Shown here piece by piece: positions 1 through 10,786 of a stretch of DNA of 64,000 bases (positions within the stretch are counted from its first letter, which is position 1; each line of letters opens with the position of its first letter). The DNA lies in assembly GCA_036244855.1 (NCBI GenBank), contig BQKZ01000087.1, positions 47,617 to 111,616 of the forward strand. The letters run 5' to 3'. The notes below the pieces were generated by a model. That model was given only the letters and a program-made list of their open reading frames with translations, was not told the origin of the DNA and made no database searches. Both the position numbers and the translations under genes were made by a program. Origin of the DNA: Temnopleurus reevesii. Lineage: Eukaryota; Echinodermata; Echinoidea; Temnopleuroida; Temnopleuridae.

Positions 1-375
1 GCTGAATTGTTTTTTGATTATTTCTTTTAACAAAAAAAAAATCAACAGTAATTGTAGAAAAGAAGAAAGAAACTTGAACACTTAATCAATAAAGAACGCA
101 AATTACCAACAATTAGCATATTAAAAGCTTATGAATGGTACAATTCCCTAATTTCACTATAGCCTTTCTTTCTTGTCTACAATTAAAGCGGATAATCTTT
201 AACAAGATCGTACATAACAAGTTAACATTTGGACTGAACTTAATATTTTCTAGCTGCTTGTATAATCGGGAAATGGGGCAAAGAAACGTTATGCGTTCGT
301 CTTAAAAAGAAATTAGCTGATCAGGGGCCGAGTAAAGATGTAGATTGATTTTTATTAGATGTGTCGCCATCTTTA

Positions 376-554
376 TTTTACACGAATCGTAAGAGGGGCT
401 CCAGTTGAAATAACCAGGCATATCTTGCCTGAATTGCTATCCGAAGCAGGGATTTCTGTAAGAATACTATAGCATGGGACATTTCAGTACACGTTTGTGG
501 AAAGAGCAAAAGATGGCGCGTCATTTTAGAAGTGATCATGGATATGGAATTCCG
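376..554 (+). pseudogene. Possible end of the H-NOX domain, disrupted
   Basis: A reading frame runs through 'EITRHILPELLSEAG', meets a TAG, and continues in the same frame as 'HGTFQYTFVERAKDGASF'. After a one-base shift it goes on as 'EVIMDMEFRS' up to a good donor (GTGAGT, about 555). The amphipathic helix followed by a strand of the type 'TFQYTF' resembles the C-terminal part of H-NOX haem domains, which in soluble guanylate cyclases lies just before the HNOBA domain found 2.3 kb downstream on the same strand. The stop and the shift mean that it is either a decayed copy or poor sequence. The match is by general pattern only, and the YxSxR haem-binding motif of functional H-NOX domains is not clearly present. 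Confidence 0.3.
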
Positions 555-555
555 C

Positions 556-2888
556 TCGTGAGTATTCGGTGTTGATTAAGAAAATTCAACCTAAAATGCA
601 TTTTGTCTGTATATCCCTCAAATATTAATTTGTTTTTATTTTTTCTTTATTAGACGATCCCCCTTACCCAATCAGTTTGTTCGTTTGCATCATGACTTTT
701 AAGTTATAGCTCTGCAAGAAAGATTCTTTGCAAGGAAATATTTCGATTGTTTGTGTAAAAAATGTTGAACTTCAGTATATTTTCGATCGCGTCGGTTTAG
801 ATTTCAATTGCATGTGATCAAATATAGAATTTATCCATTATTGATAACATATTATTTAAAGCATCTTGAACGGAATGCATTATGATATTCAAACCTTTAG
901 TAATGACAATATTAATGACAACTACGTTGTTTGCATGGGTAGACCGAGAGCATGAACAATTGATCTCAGTTGTTTTTTAAGCATGACGTAATGAATGACA
1001 GATAACCAAAATAGGACATTACTTCAGGACTCACTCATTGCATGAATGAATATAAACATCATCCTTCAATTACATATGAATGATATCAAATTCATTAATT
1101 TGTACCTCTACTATTCATTTTCACCCCCTTCAAATCAGTATTATTTATATAATTTTAATTATTTTTATTCATTTGTGATCCACAGTCAAGCTCAGCTAAT
1201 GATCTGAGGCATTTTCTTTTTTTCTTTATTTGTTAATTCATTTTTTCTTAAATATTGATATTGATTAATCGTATTAAACTGAATGATACAATTCATCAAT
1301 ATACTTCTCAAACATTTTGTCCCAGATATAATGTTCCAACCCGGACTCTTTACCATTCCACCCCTGTACATTTTAATTTCAATATTTTCATCATATTTTT
1401 CTTATATAAACTAATTTTCTAATAACTCATACATGTGTCAGAATTATTTTCGCAACCCCAAATTACGAAATGATTAATTTATTATTTTTTTTAACATGAG
1501 TTTTTTTTTGTTTTTTGTTATGAAACGTTACTGGTACGGTTCTTCTGATTATCATATATGTAGTGACAAATAATTTTGTTTTGACAATGTTAGTAGGAAA
1601 ATTTTCTACAATTAATACACAACAAATGTTAAAGTATAGTGCATAGTTCCTTATATTTTGCTTTTTTGTTTTTAATTTTCATTTCTTAAAATCAATTTTC
1701 TCTCCTCAACTGCGCATTTCATCGTGTCAAGGATGAAGACCATGTAAGTAATGCATTATTGTTTTAAATGTAATACGTTGTTCCTATTAATATGAAATTA
1801 AAACCTATCAGTATAGTGTTTATCTGAGATCTTCATGTAGGACATTCGAAGAGATGGCATAATGTATACGTATTAGGGGTATAACTTTTGCATATTATAA
1901 CCCTCTCAAGAAACAGTTTGGAAAATGTTTGAAAATACAACAAATATACAAATTGTGCATAGTTTGTCATTGAAAATATGACCTCTATTCAACGGGTGTG
2001 AAAATGATATATCCTTATTTTTTCCTTTATATACATGTTATGGCATTTGGGATGGTCCAGAATTATTTTGGATTGACTTGTGATTATGATATTTCTATAG
2101 GATATATTACATATCAAGCTGTTTTATATTTCTTTCATTTATCACAAAACGATTTTTTTAATTTCTATTCCACAAAATACCCCTCACTTATGTAAGCCCC
2201 TCACGCATTAAAAGCTAAATCAAATTTGCACATCATTCAATATTTGTCAATAGTTTCCACGATATTCTTAGACATGGCAAGTTTGATAATCATGGAAGCA
2301 ATTGTATAAGCTTAGAACTTTTGGATGTAGGCTTTATGCGCTTATTTTAAAGTATTCACCGCACATTTCTGTGAAGAGTGCTCGTTCTCAGGCATTGGCT
2401 ATTTTCTGTCCCTCTTGAAGCTTTTCGTGGTTTTAAATGAAGGCATTTTTAGGAGTACGTCCTGGGAATGGACATTTCGTATTTCCTTTAGAATAATAAC
2501 ATTGAATAGAATTGAAATTACCGCAAATAATAATTTTCACAATTATAATATAAATATTATGGCTAATTATGCCCAAATGAGAATCAATGATTCGTTTTTC
2601 GAATATTGAAACATGATGGCTTTCAGATAAATTTTATTTTAACATTGCTATATTTACAAAGTCGAGTAATGATGAATCAGAATATAAAGACAATAGCACA
2701 TTGATTAGGTACCTAAGTTCAACAATTAATTTAGTATGTATGGGTAAAGTTACATTTTAGCAGATTCAGACACGACGAGTTCTGACACTATTCCATATAG
2801 AAAAATACGGATTTTCTCATCACACTCGCAGAAAGCCATTACGCTTGTCCGTTGAATGATTATTTCAATCTGTGTTTCTCATGAACAG
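556..2888. other. AT-rich intronic sequence, no gene seen
   Basis: Low-GC sequence with homopolymer runs and stops in all frames. I see no exon, RNA gene or clear repeat. It is probably an intron of the guanylate cyclase gene that starts upstream of the window. Confidence 0.5.
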
Positions 2889-3294
2889 AATGTTCGAGAA
2901 AGGCAGGCACTGAAACCGAACAACGAGCGTCCATCAACCCTCAACGTCCAGTCCCTCGTCTCCCTCGCTAACGATTACGGGAGCTTCACTCCCTCCTACC
3001 CGGAGAAACTCTGGCTGGACCAGCGGATGTTCTGCGAGTACTTCCCCTATCACCTCGTCTTCGACTCCAACCTCAGGCTTCTGCAATCTGGCGTCCACAT
3101 ACAGAGGGCGCTGCCCAAGCTGCGGACTATGGAAGACACCACTGTGGACGTTCTCTTTAACATGCTTCACCCGCAGATCGACTGGAGCGTCCCGAGTATA
3201 AGGAAGTTCATCAATATGCAGTTTGTTCTGGAGACGAAGAGGGAGATGATTATTCCTGGGTGGGGTGAAGAACAACCAATGCTGCAGCTGAGAG
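2889..3294 (+). CDS. Guanylate cyclase, HNOBA domain exon
   Basis: This internal exon encodes most of the H-NOX-associated (HNOBA, PAS-like) domain of a soluble guanylate cyclase, the module linking the gas-sensing domain to the coiled coil. The key stretch 'FPYHLVFDSNLRLLQSGV' is the family signature, followed by 'LFNMLHPQIDW' and 'FINMQFVLETKRE'. GC content rises sharply compared with the flanks. The acceptor is CAG after a pyrimidine-rich tract at 2887-2888, and the donor is GTATGC at 3295. The last codon is split after its first base and joins exactly to 'GT CAA ATG' of the next exon to give Leu-Arg-Gly-Gln-Met. A start at about 2903 (after GGCAG) is a less likely alternative. The frame stays open into the intron to 3368, but 'MPTWVVFHQD' onward is intron. 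Confidence 0.88.
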
Positions 3295-3951
3295 GTATGC
3301 CAACATGGGTGGTGTTTCACCAAGATAAGGATGAATTCAAGAACCACTGGTACCAGTTCGTGCGCTGAATATGCGTGGTATTAACAATAATTTCGCACAG
3401 GACCAGGTACCCGTCGTTCTTAAAGTCTATCTATCTTGGTGAAAGACCACTCTGTTCTTGTAATATCCACAGAAATGTTAGAATCACCCCAAGAAGCGAG
3501 TAACCAAATGTTAATGTGAATAAATTTGGTTACTCGTTGAAAGCAAGACATTTTTTTCGATTTAAGTACAATTTTTCTCGGTACAAAATTTTCACAATAA
3601 GTTGGACTTGTTTTTTAATACAGTAACCGATATTTGCGCCTTTGGTTGTGGCATTCAAATAAGAATATGCCAGAATACGAGCAGTAATCATTTCCAACTT
3701 CGTACACACTTATTGTTTATGCATATATAATAATTTGTAAATGTAGATTTGCTCGTTTTTTTTAATCAATTTTCTCATTCTTACCAACTATGTATACTTT
3801 AAATCTTCTAAAGCTCCTATCATATACACTAAGCATGCTAAACGAACTAACGTCCTCACCAAGATGGCGCTATGCTACTAGCACTCGCCTACAACATAAA
3901 TGTTGGGGACCATGCAAAAACTTAAAATGCCTTACAAAATCCTTTCTTCAG
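3295..3951 (+). other. Intron of the guanylate cyclase gene, first version
   Basis: Non-coding. Its sequence (for example 'TTTCGCACAGGACCAG' near 3394) recurs in diverged form at about 4340-4980, upstream of the second version of the next exon, which suggests that two alleles have been placed in tandem. Confidence 0.6.
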
Positions 3952-4085
3952 GTCAAATGATCTGGATGGACTCACTGGACGCCATGTTGTTTGCCTGCTC
4001 CCCTCGTGTCGCTAGCCTGAAGGAACTAGAGGAGAGGAATCTCCATTTATCAGACATCCCTCTTCATGATATCACGAGGGATCTC
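3952..4085 (+). CDS. Guanylate cyclase exon '[12 protein letters not shown]', truncated duplicate
   Basis: First version of the exon seen in full at 4981-5177. It has the acceptor TTCAG, then codes for '[18 protein letters not shown]' and '[16 protein letters not shown]', the conserved end of HNOBA and beginning of the signalling helix, with only synonymous differences from the second version. It is cut off at the N at 4086. This is best read as the same exon from the other haplotype rather than as a second exon, because using both would duplicate a domain that is single in the family. Confidence 0.8.
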
Positions 4086-4086
4086 N
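4086..4086. other. Single-N contig join
   Basis: One N inside an exon. Sequence on both sides is repeated in diverged form: exon 3952-4085 again at 4981-5114, and intron 3366-3480 again at 4340-4460. This is a probable false tandem duplication of haplotypes. Confidence 0.75.
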
Positions 4087-4980
4087 TGTAAGGTATATTT
4101 TTATTCAAATTCTAAGCTTATATTTCGATCAAAGACGTTCTACTCAGGGATAACAATATACTTTCTCGTACCAAAAAACAAAATTGTAGCCCCAGGGTAT
4201 TGCTAGCAGACGAAATCTTGGCTCAGAAAATGAAAATTTATCTCCTTTTTTTTTCGTGTACAATAAAATACTCCATTAAATCTATAGATATTAGATATTT
4301 TTTGGGTTTCAATCCCCTTTAAGAGACAATAACGACTAGTATCAATTCTTGTGCTGAATACGCTTGATATTAACAATCATTTCGCACAGGACCAGATACC
4401 CGTTGTTCTTACAGTTTTTGTTTTATCTTGGTGAAACACCGCCCTATTTTATAATATCCATAGCCATTTACAAAGGATTAAATTCAACAAGGGAGTGATT
4501 TTATATTGGGCAACAACACAGAAATGTTAGAATCACGCAAAAAAAAAAAAAGAGTAACCGAATGTTGATGTGAATCAATATGATGAGGCGTTGAAAACGA
4601 TATAGTTTTTTTCCATTTCAGTACACTCTTAAAAATAAGGCGATAGTTTACAGTTATTGTTTATGCTATAAAGCAATTTGTGAATATGTCTGTTCGTTTC
4701 ACACCAATTACTTTATATGCTTTTATTCGGGATCTCTGATCATGCACTAAGCATACTGAGCGAACGAACGTCCTCACGAAGATGGCGCTGTGGTTGCAGT
4801 AATCATCTGCAACACCGATGTCGTGTCCAAGCAAAAATTACGTTGCTTTATTTAATTCATTTCATTTATCTATTCACCACATACGGGTTGGATTGCCCTG
4901 TTCAGCCGTCGGCTGGTTTTCAAAGGGGTCCAGACCACATTAAAAAATGTTTAAATGTTTTACAAAAATCACTTCCTTAG

Positions 4981-5177
4981 GTCAAATGATCTGGATGGAC
5001 TCACTGGACGCCATGTTGTTTGCCTGCTCACCGCGTGTCGCCAGCCTGAAGGAACTAGAGGAGAGGAATCTCCATTTATCAGATATCCCTCTTCATGACA
5101 TCACCAGGGATCTCATCTTGTTCAATCATCAAAGACTGGCAGAGATTGAACTCGGGAAGCAGCTTGAACAGAAAAAG
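4981..5177 (+). CDS. Guanylate cyclase exon, end of HNOBA and signalling helix
   Basis: Complete internal exon. It codes for '[18 protein letters not shown]', '[20 protein letters not shown]' and 'LFNHQRLAEIELGKQLEQKK'. The SDIPLHD-TRDL block is diagnostic of soluble guanylate cyclases and leads into the parallel coiled coil that transmits the signal to the cyclase domains. The acceptor is CTTAG at 4979-4980. The donor GTAAAA at 5178 leaves a complete codon, matching the start of the exon at 6341. It follows the exon at 2889 in phase. Confidence 0.9.
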
Positions 5178-5614
5178 GTAAAATATAGCCCAGGTACTGG
5201 CATAATTCTTGAAAAATAAACCACTTTGTCACACCTTTGTCATTGTCGTCAACATCTGTCGAGCGGTCAATAAGTGTGACAGGCGCTCTGTGAATGCATA
5301 TCAGACAGAGATCTTATCTTGTCCAATCATCAAAGACTGGCCGAGATTGAACTCGGAAAGCAGCTAGAACAGAAAAAAGGTAAGATGTAGGCCTACTTGC
5401 ATAATTTTTGAGAAAAAAACACACTTAGTCACACCGTTGTCTTTAAAGGTCAACATTTCCCGAGCGCTAATGAAGTGTGAAAGGCGCTCTATGAATGCAT
5501 ATCAGACAGAGATATTGTCTTGTTTCATCAGCAAAGACTGGCAGAGATTGAACTCGGAAAGCAACTAGAACAGAAAAAGGTAAAACCTACTCACATTATT
5601 TTTTTATAAAAACT
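5178..5614 (+). repeat. Two extra copies of the 3' half of the preceding exon
   Basis: Tandem units of about 200 bp, each containing the last ~70 bases of exon 4981-5177 plus intron. Copies of the coding part end at about 5379 and 5577. The copy frames are open ('RLAEIELGKQLEQKK' is readable in each) and carry their own GTAAG/GTAAA donor, but no acceptor gives the right phase, so they look like non-functional exon fragments. Each unit also contains a 'CACACC(T/G)TTG' stretch shared with the foldback repeats of this gene's introns. Confidence 0.8.
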
Positions 5615-5845
5615 CAGTCACACCTTTGGGTTTATAGCCACCAAATGAAAACTTCACAAATCTGAAAAGTGGAAGGGACAGAGTAAAGACACTGAGCTGA
5701 CGTTAGCGTATAGCTACGTCGGGCGCTGCGACCAACGCCTTCAACGCCGGCCAGGCGTCTTCCTTTCATATTCTTGCGTTATCAGAGCATCTTTGAAATA
5801 TCATGAATGCCCAACAGACATTGACTATAAACGCAAGTGTGTGAA
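5615..5845. repeat. Intronic foldback repeat, copy 1
   Basis: Starts with 'TCACACCTTTGGGTTTATAG', has an inner 'GCTGACGTTAGCG' and 'CAACGCCTTCAACGCCGG', and ends with 'CTATAAACGCAAGTGTGTGA', an imperfect inverted copy of the start. The same elements occur in later introns of this gene. Confidence 0.6.
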
Positions 5846-6166
5846 GGTGTCTTTGAGATACAATTTTCACCAGGCTTATGTCACATTTTAGCTATTAAAT
5901 GTGAACATCGTATGTGACGACTGTTAAATTTGGTCTTTGATTTCCTTTTTTTAAATTAACAATATGATATTGAAAAAAGTCATAAAGGGAAATTTCGACC
6001 AACAAGCCATTCAATAAAATTTGCGTAAACCAAGACGAAAAAATACTTTTTTTATACATCCAGATTTGTAAAATATGAATATAAAATTTGCGTAAAACAA
6101 GACGAAAAAATAATTTTGTTTATACATCCAGATTTGTAAAATATGAAATATTCCTATTCTCCTCAG

Positions 6167-6225
6167 GAGGAGCTTCGGAGCGCTTGAGGAGAGCTCAAAG
6201 CGGAGAAAAAAAAAGGGCATTGCAA
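6167..6225 (+). pseudogene. Broken 5' copy of the signalling-helix exon
   Basis: After a good acceptor (CTCCTCAG) the sequence reads 'EELRSA', then TGA where the intact exon at 6341 has TTA, then 'GELKAEKKK'. It runs into an A tract and loses similarity. It is a partial duplicate of the exon 170 bp downstream with a premature stop. Confidence 0.75.
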
Positions 6226-6340
6226 AGACTGAACCCCATAATATTTCAGCACTATGACATTGATTTCTATTTCGCTTACGTCATGTTTACCATGCAATGT
6301 CTACAAATGAAAATTCCCATTCCACGTATTTTGATATTAG

Positions 6341-6464
6341 GAAGAACTTCGGAGTGCGTTAGGAGAGCTGGAAGCGGAGAAAAAGAAAACAGACATGCTC
6401 CTCCACTCCATGCTTCCAAGACAAGTAGCAGACCAACTCAGAGACGGGAAGAAAGTCGAAGCAG
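6341..6464 (+). CDS. Guanylate cyclase exon, coiled coil into catalytic domain
   Basis: Codes for 'EELRSALGELEAEKKKTD' and 'MLLHSMLPRQVADQLRDGKK', the end of the signalling helix and the 'LLxSMLPxxVAxxLR' entry to the class III cyclase domain. The acceptor is ATTAG at 6339-6340 and the donor GTAAAC at 6465. The final codon is split after one base and joins 'GT GAA TTC' of the exon at 7555 to give Gly-Glu-Phe. Partial copies lie on both sides (6167, 6706, 7070). Confidence 0.9.
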
Positions 6465-6490
6465 GTAAACTTATTCAATTGTCTATCTTT

Positions 6491-6613
6491 AAGCCCCGGT
6501 CACATAGGGCCTCGGAAGCAACACGACCCTTTGTTCTGAGGCAGTTAACTGTGAATTAACAAAGAGTTGTGTTGAATCGTGTTGCTTCCGGGCCTTTTTG
6601 TGATCGGGGCCTT
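6491..6613. mobile_element. Palindrome family 2, copy 1
   Basis: About 120 bp near-perfect inverted repeat from 'AAGCCCCGGTCACATAGGG' to 'GTGATCGGGGCCTT', with inner arms 'GGAAGCAACACGA' and 'TCGTGTTGCTTCC' around a 'GTTAACTGTGAATTAAC' centre. No coding capacity. Other copies are at 23, 28, 50, 53, 56 and 58 kb. Confidence 0.85.
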
Positions 6614-6705
6614 ATCCATGTAATTTTTCTTGTTATATGTTGCTGTCCGACTTATCCTTGTATTTGTTGTGTGCTTGTGTCACATGTTGGGTAAATATAC
6701 CCCAA

Positions 6706-6773
6706 ACATCTCCATTCCGTGCTTTCAAGGCAGGTAGCAGACCAGCGCAGAGATGGGAAGAAAGTCGTAGTAG
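6706..6773 (+). pseudogene. 3' fragment of the signalling-helix exon
   Basis: Reads 'RQVADQRRDGKKVVV' followed by a GTAATA donor-like site. It is a diverged copy of the last ~65 bases of exon 6341-6464 without the 5' half. Confidence 0.7.
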
Positions 6774-6819
6774 GTAATATGGCTGACGTGTTTCTTTAAA
6801 GTTTAGCATAATCAGATGT

Positions 6820-7074
6820 TAATAATAGTATAATAATAATGATAATAATATCTCTCATTTACCCATGGTAATCACTTTCAGCTGTAAGCTTTTCTTCCAG
6901 CGTTTATTAGTAGTTATGAAGTTAGTATCACCCTTCTCCATTCTTATATGTCGAGCGCCTGGAAAGAACGCAGATGGTCCCATTTTTCAAAGTCTTTGGT
7001 ATGACTAGGCCGGTGATCGAACCCATGACCTCCCGTTCATTGAGCAGACGCTCTACCACTGAGCCACACATGTT
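6820..7074 (-). mobile_element. tRNA-derived SINE, family A
   Basis: On the minus strand a tRNA-like head starts near 7074: A-box region 'TGGCTCAGTGGTAGAGCG' and B-box region 'GGTCATGGGTTCGATCACC'. An unrelated body of about 150 bp and an ATT-rich tail follow (ending near 6820). The full-length copy at 60021 has the same order. A polymerase III internal promoter is inferred from the boxes. Confidence 0.85.
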
Positions 7075-7136
7075 ACCGCTAATATCTCCAACCCGATTAG
7101 CAGATGAACTCAGAGACTGGAGTATAGTGGAAGCTG
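7070..7136 (+). pseudogene. Diverged fragment of the signalling-helix exon
   Basis: Reads 'RLADELRDWSIVEAG', a degenerate relative of 'RQVADQLRDGKKVEAG' in exon 6341-6464. It directly abuts the SINE head. The donor GT is lost (GGAAAG). The frame remains open to a stop at 7253-7255 but the extension is unrecognised. Confidence 0.5.
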
Positions 7137-7554
7137 GAAAGACCATTCAACGTATTTTTCGAGAGCCACCGAGCGAAGAGACTCTCCTGACAAAAAGCTC
7201 AATCGGGACATACGCCACCTTGCGTGCAAAAGCGGAAAATCATCATCCCCCGTAATTTTTCTCGAAACAAAGTATTTTTTCTTATCGGCAATAACAAATT
7301 TGAGGATAAGAAGGAGGATGAATAAATTCGGTTATTGCGAATTAAAAAAAAAATACCGCTAATGTTGATGACATACCATAAATTAAACTATTAAAAACAG
7401 TTGCGAATGCTTGTGAGCATGATATTTTACTCAACTGTTTGAGAATTTTAACTTTCGATTAAGCATGAACCGTTAATGTGCTGTATATTTCTTGCACTTT
7501 AGAAGTATTATGGATATTCTATCGCTTATTCGATTCTCCCTCCTTTTCATTCAG

Positions 7555-7703
7555 GTGAATTCGAGTTGGTCACAATCCTCTTCAGTGATATCGTGTCTTT
7601 CACAAATATTTGTTCCAAATGCCGTCCCATTGACATCGTCAATATGCTCAACGCTCTCTACACCAGATTCGACAAGCTTACGTCGGTTCATGATGTGTAT
7701 AAG
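7555..7703 (+). CDS. Guanylate cyclase catalytic domain exon 1
   Basis: Codes for '[20 protein letters not shown]' and '[18 protein letters not shown]', ending 'HDVYK'. The 'FSDIVSFT' block carries the first metal-binding Asp of class III cyclases, and 'NxLYTRFD' is typical of guanylate cyclases. The acceptor is TTCAG at 7553-7554 and the donor GTAAGA at 7704. It ends on a complete codon, so 'VYK|VETIGD' is restored with the exon at 8383. Confidence 0.93.
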
Positions 7704-8382
7704 GTAAGAGTCGGAAAGAATCATCGAGTTAAGTCAACCAAAATTATGATTTATGATATTGACCAAAATTAACACCGTTGCTCTTCTTTAAATATCATTT
7801 CATGTACCTTTTATTTCACCAGTGAACAAATATTGCAATAACTTTGAATGATTTTGATAATTGTGCTTGTACCAAACTGCCAAGTGCTTTTAACGATTAA
7901 AATTAATGTATTGTGATTGTCCTTGAGGACAAATCTGAAAAAAAAATTTGTTCACTCTGTGAATTAGAGTAAAATTTTGGTATCAAGCTGAATTGATGTT
8001 CAATAATTTGTAATACATTAACATTAGCTTTTAATCCAAACTGTTGATTGATAATAAAACTCAATCCAAGTTTAGACTAAAGGGTCCATGCAAATGGAGT
8101 AAACAATCATCAATCTAACTTCTGTTATTCTAATTCATAGATAAAACATTCATTTTTAGATTTGTCATCCATAAAGTAGATTACTTTAAAATCGCTGGAG
8201 AGTGACCGGTTATTTTTTTGTTACAATGAAGGGATTAAATGAATTATTTGTACTGTTGGTCAACTATGTTGGTAAAATTAAGTTCAATGCATCTTCCAGT
8301 TGAAATTGGGACCTTTTGCAATAACCCAATATGTTCTGGCTATTGAATCGTTACCGAATTAATATATCTTTTTCTCCTACAG
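7704..8382. other. Intron of the guanylate cyclase gene
   Basis: AT-rich with no exon, repeat or RNA gene that I can recognise. Confidence 0.7.
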
Positions 8383-8529
8383 GTTGAGACGATAGGCGAT
8401 GCGTACATGGTAGTAGGAGGGCTTCCCATACCCGTAGCCACCCACGCGGCTAGGATAGCCAACCAAGCCTTGGGCATGATGGTCATATGCAAGGAGGTTA
8501 TGTCTCCTGTTACTCGGGAACCGATCGGG
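8383..8529 (+). CDS. Guanylate cyclase catalytic domain exon 2
   Basis: Codes for '[20 protein letters not shown]' and then '[19 protein letters not shown]' and 'SPVTREPIG'. The Glu in 'VETIGD' is the guanine-recognition position of guanylate (not adenylate) cyclases, and the Asp in 'GDAYM' is the second metal ligand. The acceptor is CTACAG at 8381-8382 and the donor GTGAGT at 8530. The length is 49 codons, phase 0 at both ends. The next family segment (HTG-VV-GVVG ... GDTVN-ASR) should follow but is not found downstream. Confidence 0.93.
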
Positions 8530-8664
8530 GTGAGTACGTAACTTAATACGTAATGGTCAAGTTATATCACGTTTATAGGTGACGCTAAGCCGGTGGTGTT
8601 GACGACCTTTTTAAACTCGTAGATACAATTAGTTTGTTAAAAGGCTTTACTTGACCATTAGGTT

Positions 8665-8740
8665 GGATAGCCAACCAAGCCTTGGGCATGATGGTCAGAT
8701 GCAAGGAGTTTATGTCTCCTGTTACTCGGAACCGATCGGG
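8665..8740 (+). pseudogene. 3' half copy of catalytic exon 2, frameshifted
   Basis: About 76 bases matching the end of exon 8383-8529, plus the same GTGAGTACGTAACT donor region, about 211 bp downstream of the original. One G is missing in the 'TCGGGAACC' stretch, so the frame is lost. The following intron sequence ('TATCACGTTTATAGGTGACG') is duplicated with it. Confidence 0.85.
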
Positions 8741-8854
8741 GTGAGTACGTAACTCGACACGTACTGATCAAGTTGTATCACGTTTATAGGTGACGCGTAA
8801 GGTGATGGTGTTGACGACCTTTTTAATTTTTATTTGTTAAAAGTCTCGACGACA

Positions 8855-9100
8855 TATTTATGTGTACAGTCAACACGGAAATCGTCTGCCCAACGTTCAT
8901 CAAATATGCCAGATGATCAGCGAATGTTGAACGATCAGGGGAAAACGCTTGACTAAGCTGACGCTATCGCATGCGTACGTCAAGCGCCAGTTGAACTCCT
9001 GATACCTCGGTCACTCGTTTGCTTTTCTCTATATTTCTAAGCTTAATGGTCGTTTTCCGAATTTCATAAAGCTTCGAGCACACTTGGGTAAATATTCAAA
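8855..9100. repeat. Intronic foldback repeat, copy 2
   Basis: Contains 'GTCTGCCCAACGTTCAT', 'GCTGACGCTATCGCATGCG' and a degenerate inverted end 'TTTCATAAAGCTTCGAGCACACTT'. Clearly related to copy 3 about 360 bp downstream. Ends approximate. Confidence 0.5.
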
Positions 9101-9227
9101 GATTTGATTTAGAAAAAACAAATACAAGCGTTGTCACTCATACGTTTTGTAGATTATTGTCTTCAACTTTTGAGATTTGCAAAGTAATTCAAATCCATGT
9201 CAAGTCTTTTTTTATCATCTGACCTTC

Positions 9228-9445
9228 CGTTTTGACATGTTCGATGTCTGTCCATCGTTCATTTAATGCGCGAGCTGATTTGTGAACGCAGAAATACTGC
9301 GAGTATACGCTTAGCTGATGCTATCGTATGCGTACGTCATGCGCCAGTCGAACGCTTTCATTGCTGGTCAACCGTTTGCCCTACTTATTTCTTAGCTCAG
9401 GATCGTCTTTCAAATTTCTGTGAAGACATTGGCTAAAATGAAAAA
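9228..9445. repeat. Intronic foldback repeat, copy 3
   Basis: Shares 'GCTATCGTATGCGTACGTCA' and 'GCGCCAGTCGAACGC' with copy 2. Ends approximate. Confidence 0.5.
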
Positions 9446-10205
9446 CAAAGATGTTATTCAGCCAAGAAATCTACCAGTGTTGTCACTTATAATTTTTTAG
9501 ACAATAGTCATCTTCAACCTTGCAACGAAATCAAAAGCGATGTAAAATCCAATTCATGATTTATTATCTGACCTTTTGTTTGTGCGTTATTTACAATATG
9601 ACTGGTCAAGTTTTAAAATGGGGAAAATACGTGCTAATGGACTCATTTATAACGTCATGGACGCCATTGACATTTAAAGTATATACAGTACAATTTGGAT
9701 ATTTGGTGATCGATTTATGCAAAGAGCACGTCAATTTATTCCCACGTATGGCTTTTCACGCTTTTTTATATCGCAAATAACAAATAATTTTGCTGCAAAT
9801 GGAAAAGAAGTGCAGTGTAAAAAACGTTGTTGACTATTTCTATTCTATGATGTTAATATCATCTCTTTAATCATTTTTGGTTTGGTTGCAATTGATAGTT
9901 TATCTTTTCAAGACATACGAGAAAACACGATTTTGAACAGAACTCACTTTTTAAGTGTCTGTCTGGAATATGTATTCATTCAAATGCCATGAGTGCCGGT
10001 GTATACTGGGCTAAAGCCGTGGTAATAATGACCCCATTGACTTTTAAGCACTTAGAAAATTTTGCTAAATTCCCATTCACATAGAGGCCTTGATTGAACA
10101 CGATTCAACACTATTTTTCATATAGTTGAGTTTTCTATGATCTGATTGTTGTTGTTGAGGTTTAGGGACGTTTATCAATCCTACTGGATTATCTACGCCA
10201 ATTGT
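9446..10205. other. Intronic AT-rich sequence
   Basis: No coding exon or RNA gene seen. Short open frames (for example 9520-9780) lack any family signature and have the base composition of the surrounding intron. Confidence 0.5.
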
Positions 10206-10221
10206 GGCTCTCAAAAGAGCC
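10206..10221 (-). terminator. Histone mRNA 3' stem-loop
   Basis: On the minus strand, GGCTCTTTTGAGAGCC: a 6-bp stem with a TTTT-type loop, an exact fit to the metazoan replication-dependent histone stem-loop bound by SLBP. It lies 31 bases past the H3 stop codon and is followed by ACAA. A purine-rich U7-binding element of the sea urchin type (CAAGAAAGA) is not visible right after it. Confidence 0.93.
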
Positions 10222-10252
10222 GTTTGTGTATGTGGTTCAAGTAATGACCATT

Positions 10253-10760
<508 letters not shown>

Positions 10761-10785
10761 GACAGTCACACCAACATATTGATCT

Positions 10786-10786
10786 T
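10786..10786. other. Single-N contig join
   Basis: One N about 120 bp upstream of the histone gene. Unlike the other joins I see no repeated flank here, so real sequence may be missing. This is the likely place for the lost catalytic exon of the guanylate cyclase gene. Confidence 0.6.

Noticed and set aside
2934..3347. 137-residue minus-strand frame opposite the HNOBA exon
   Set aside because: Shadow of the plus-strand exon, which carries the family motifs.
5178..5580. Extra signalling-helix exons lengthening the coiled coil
   Set aside because: The frames are open, but no acceptor gives a phase that fits the preceding and following exons, so they look like duplicated fragments.
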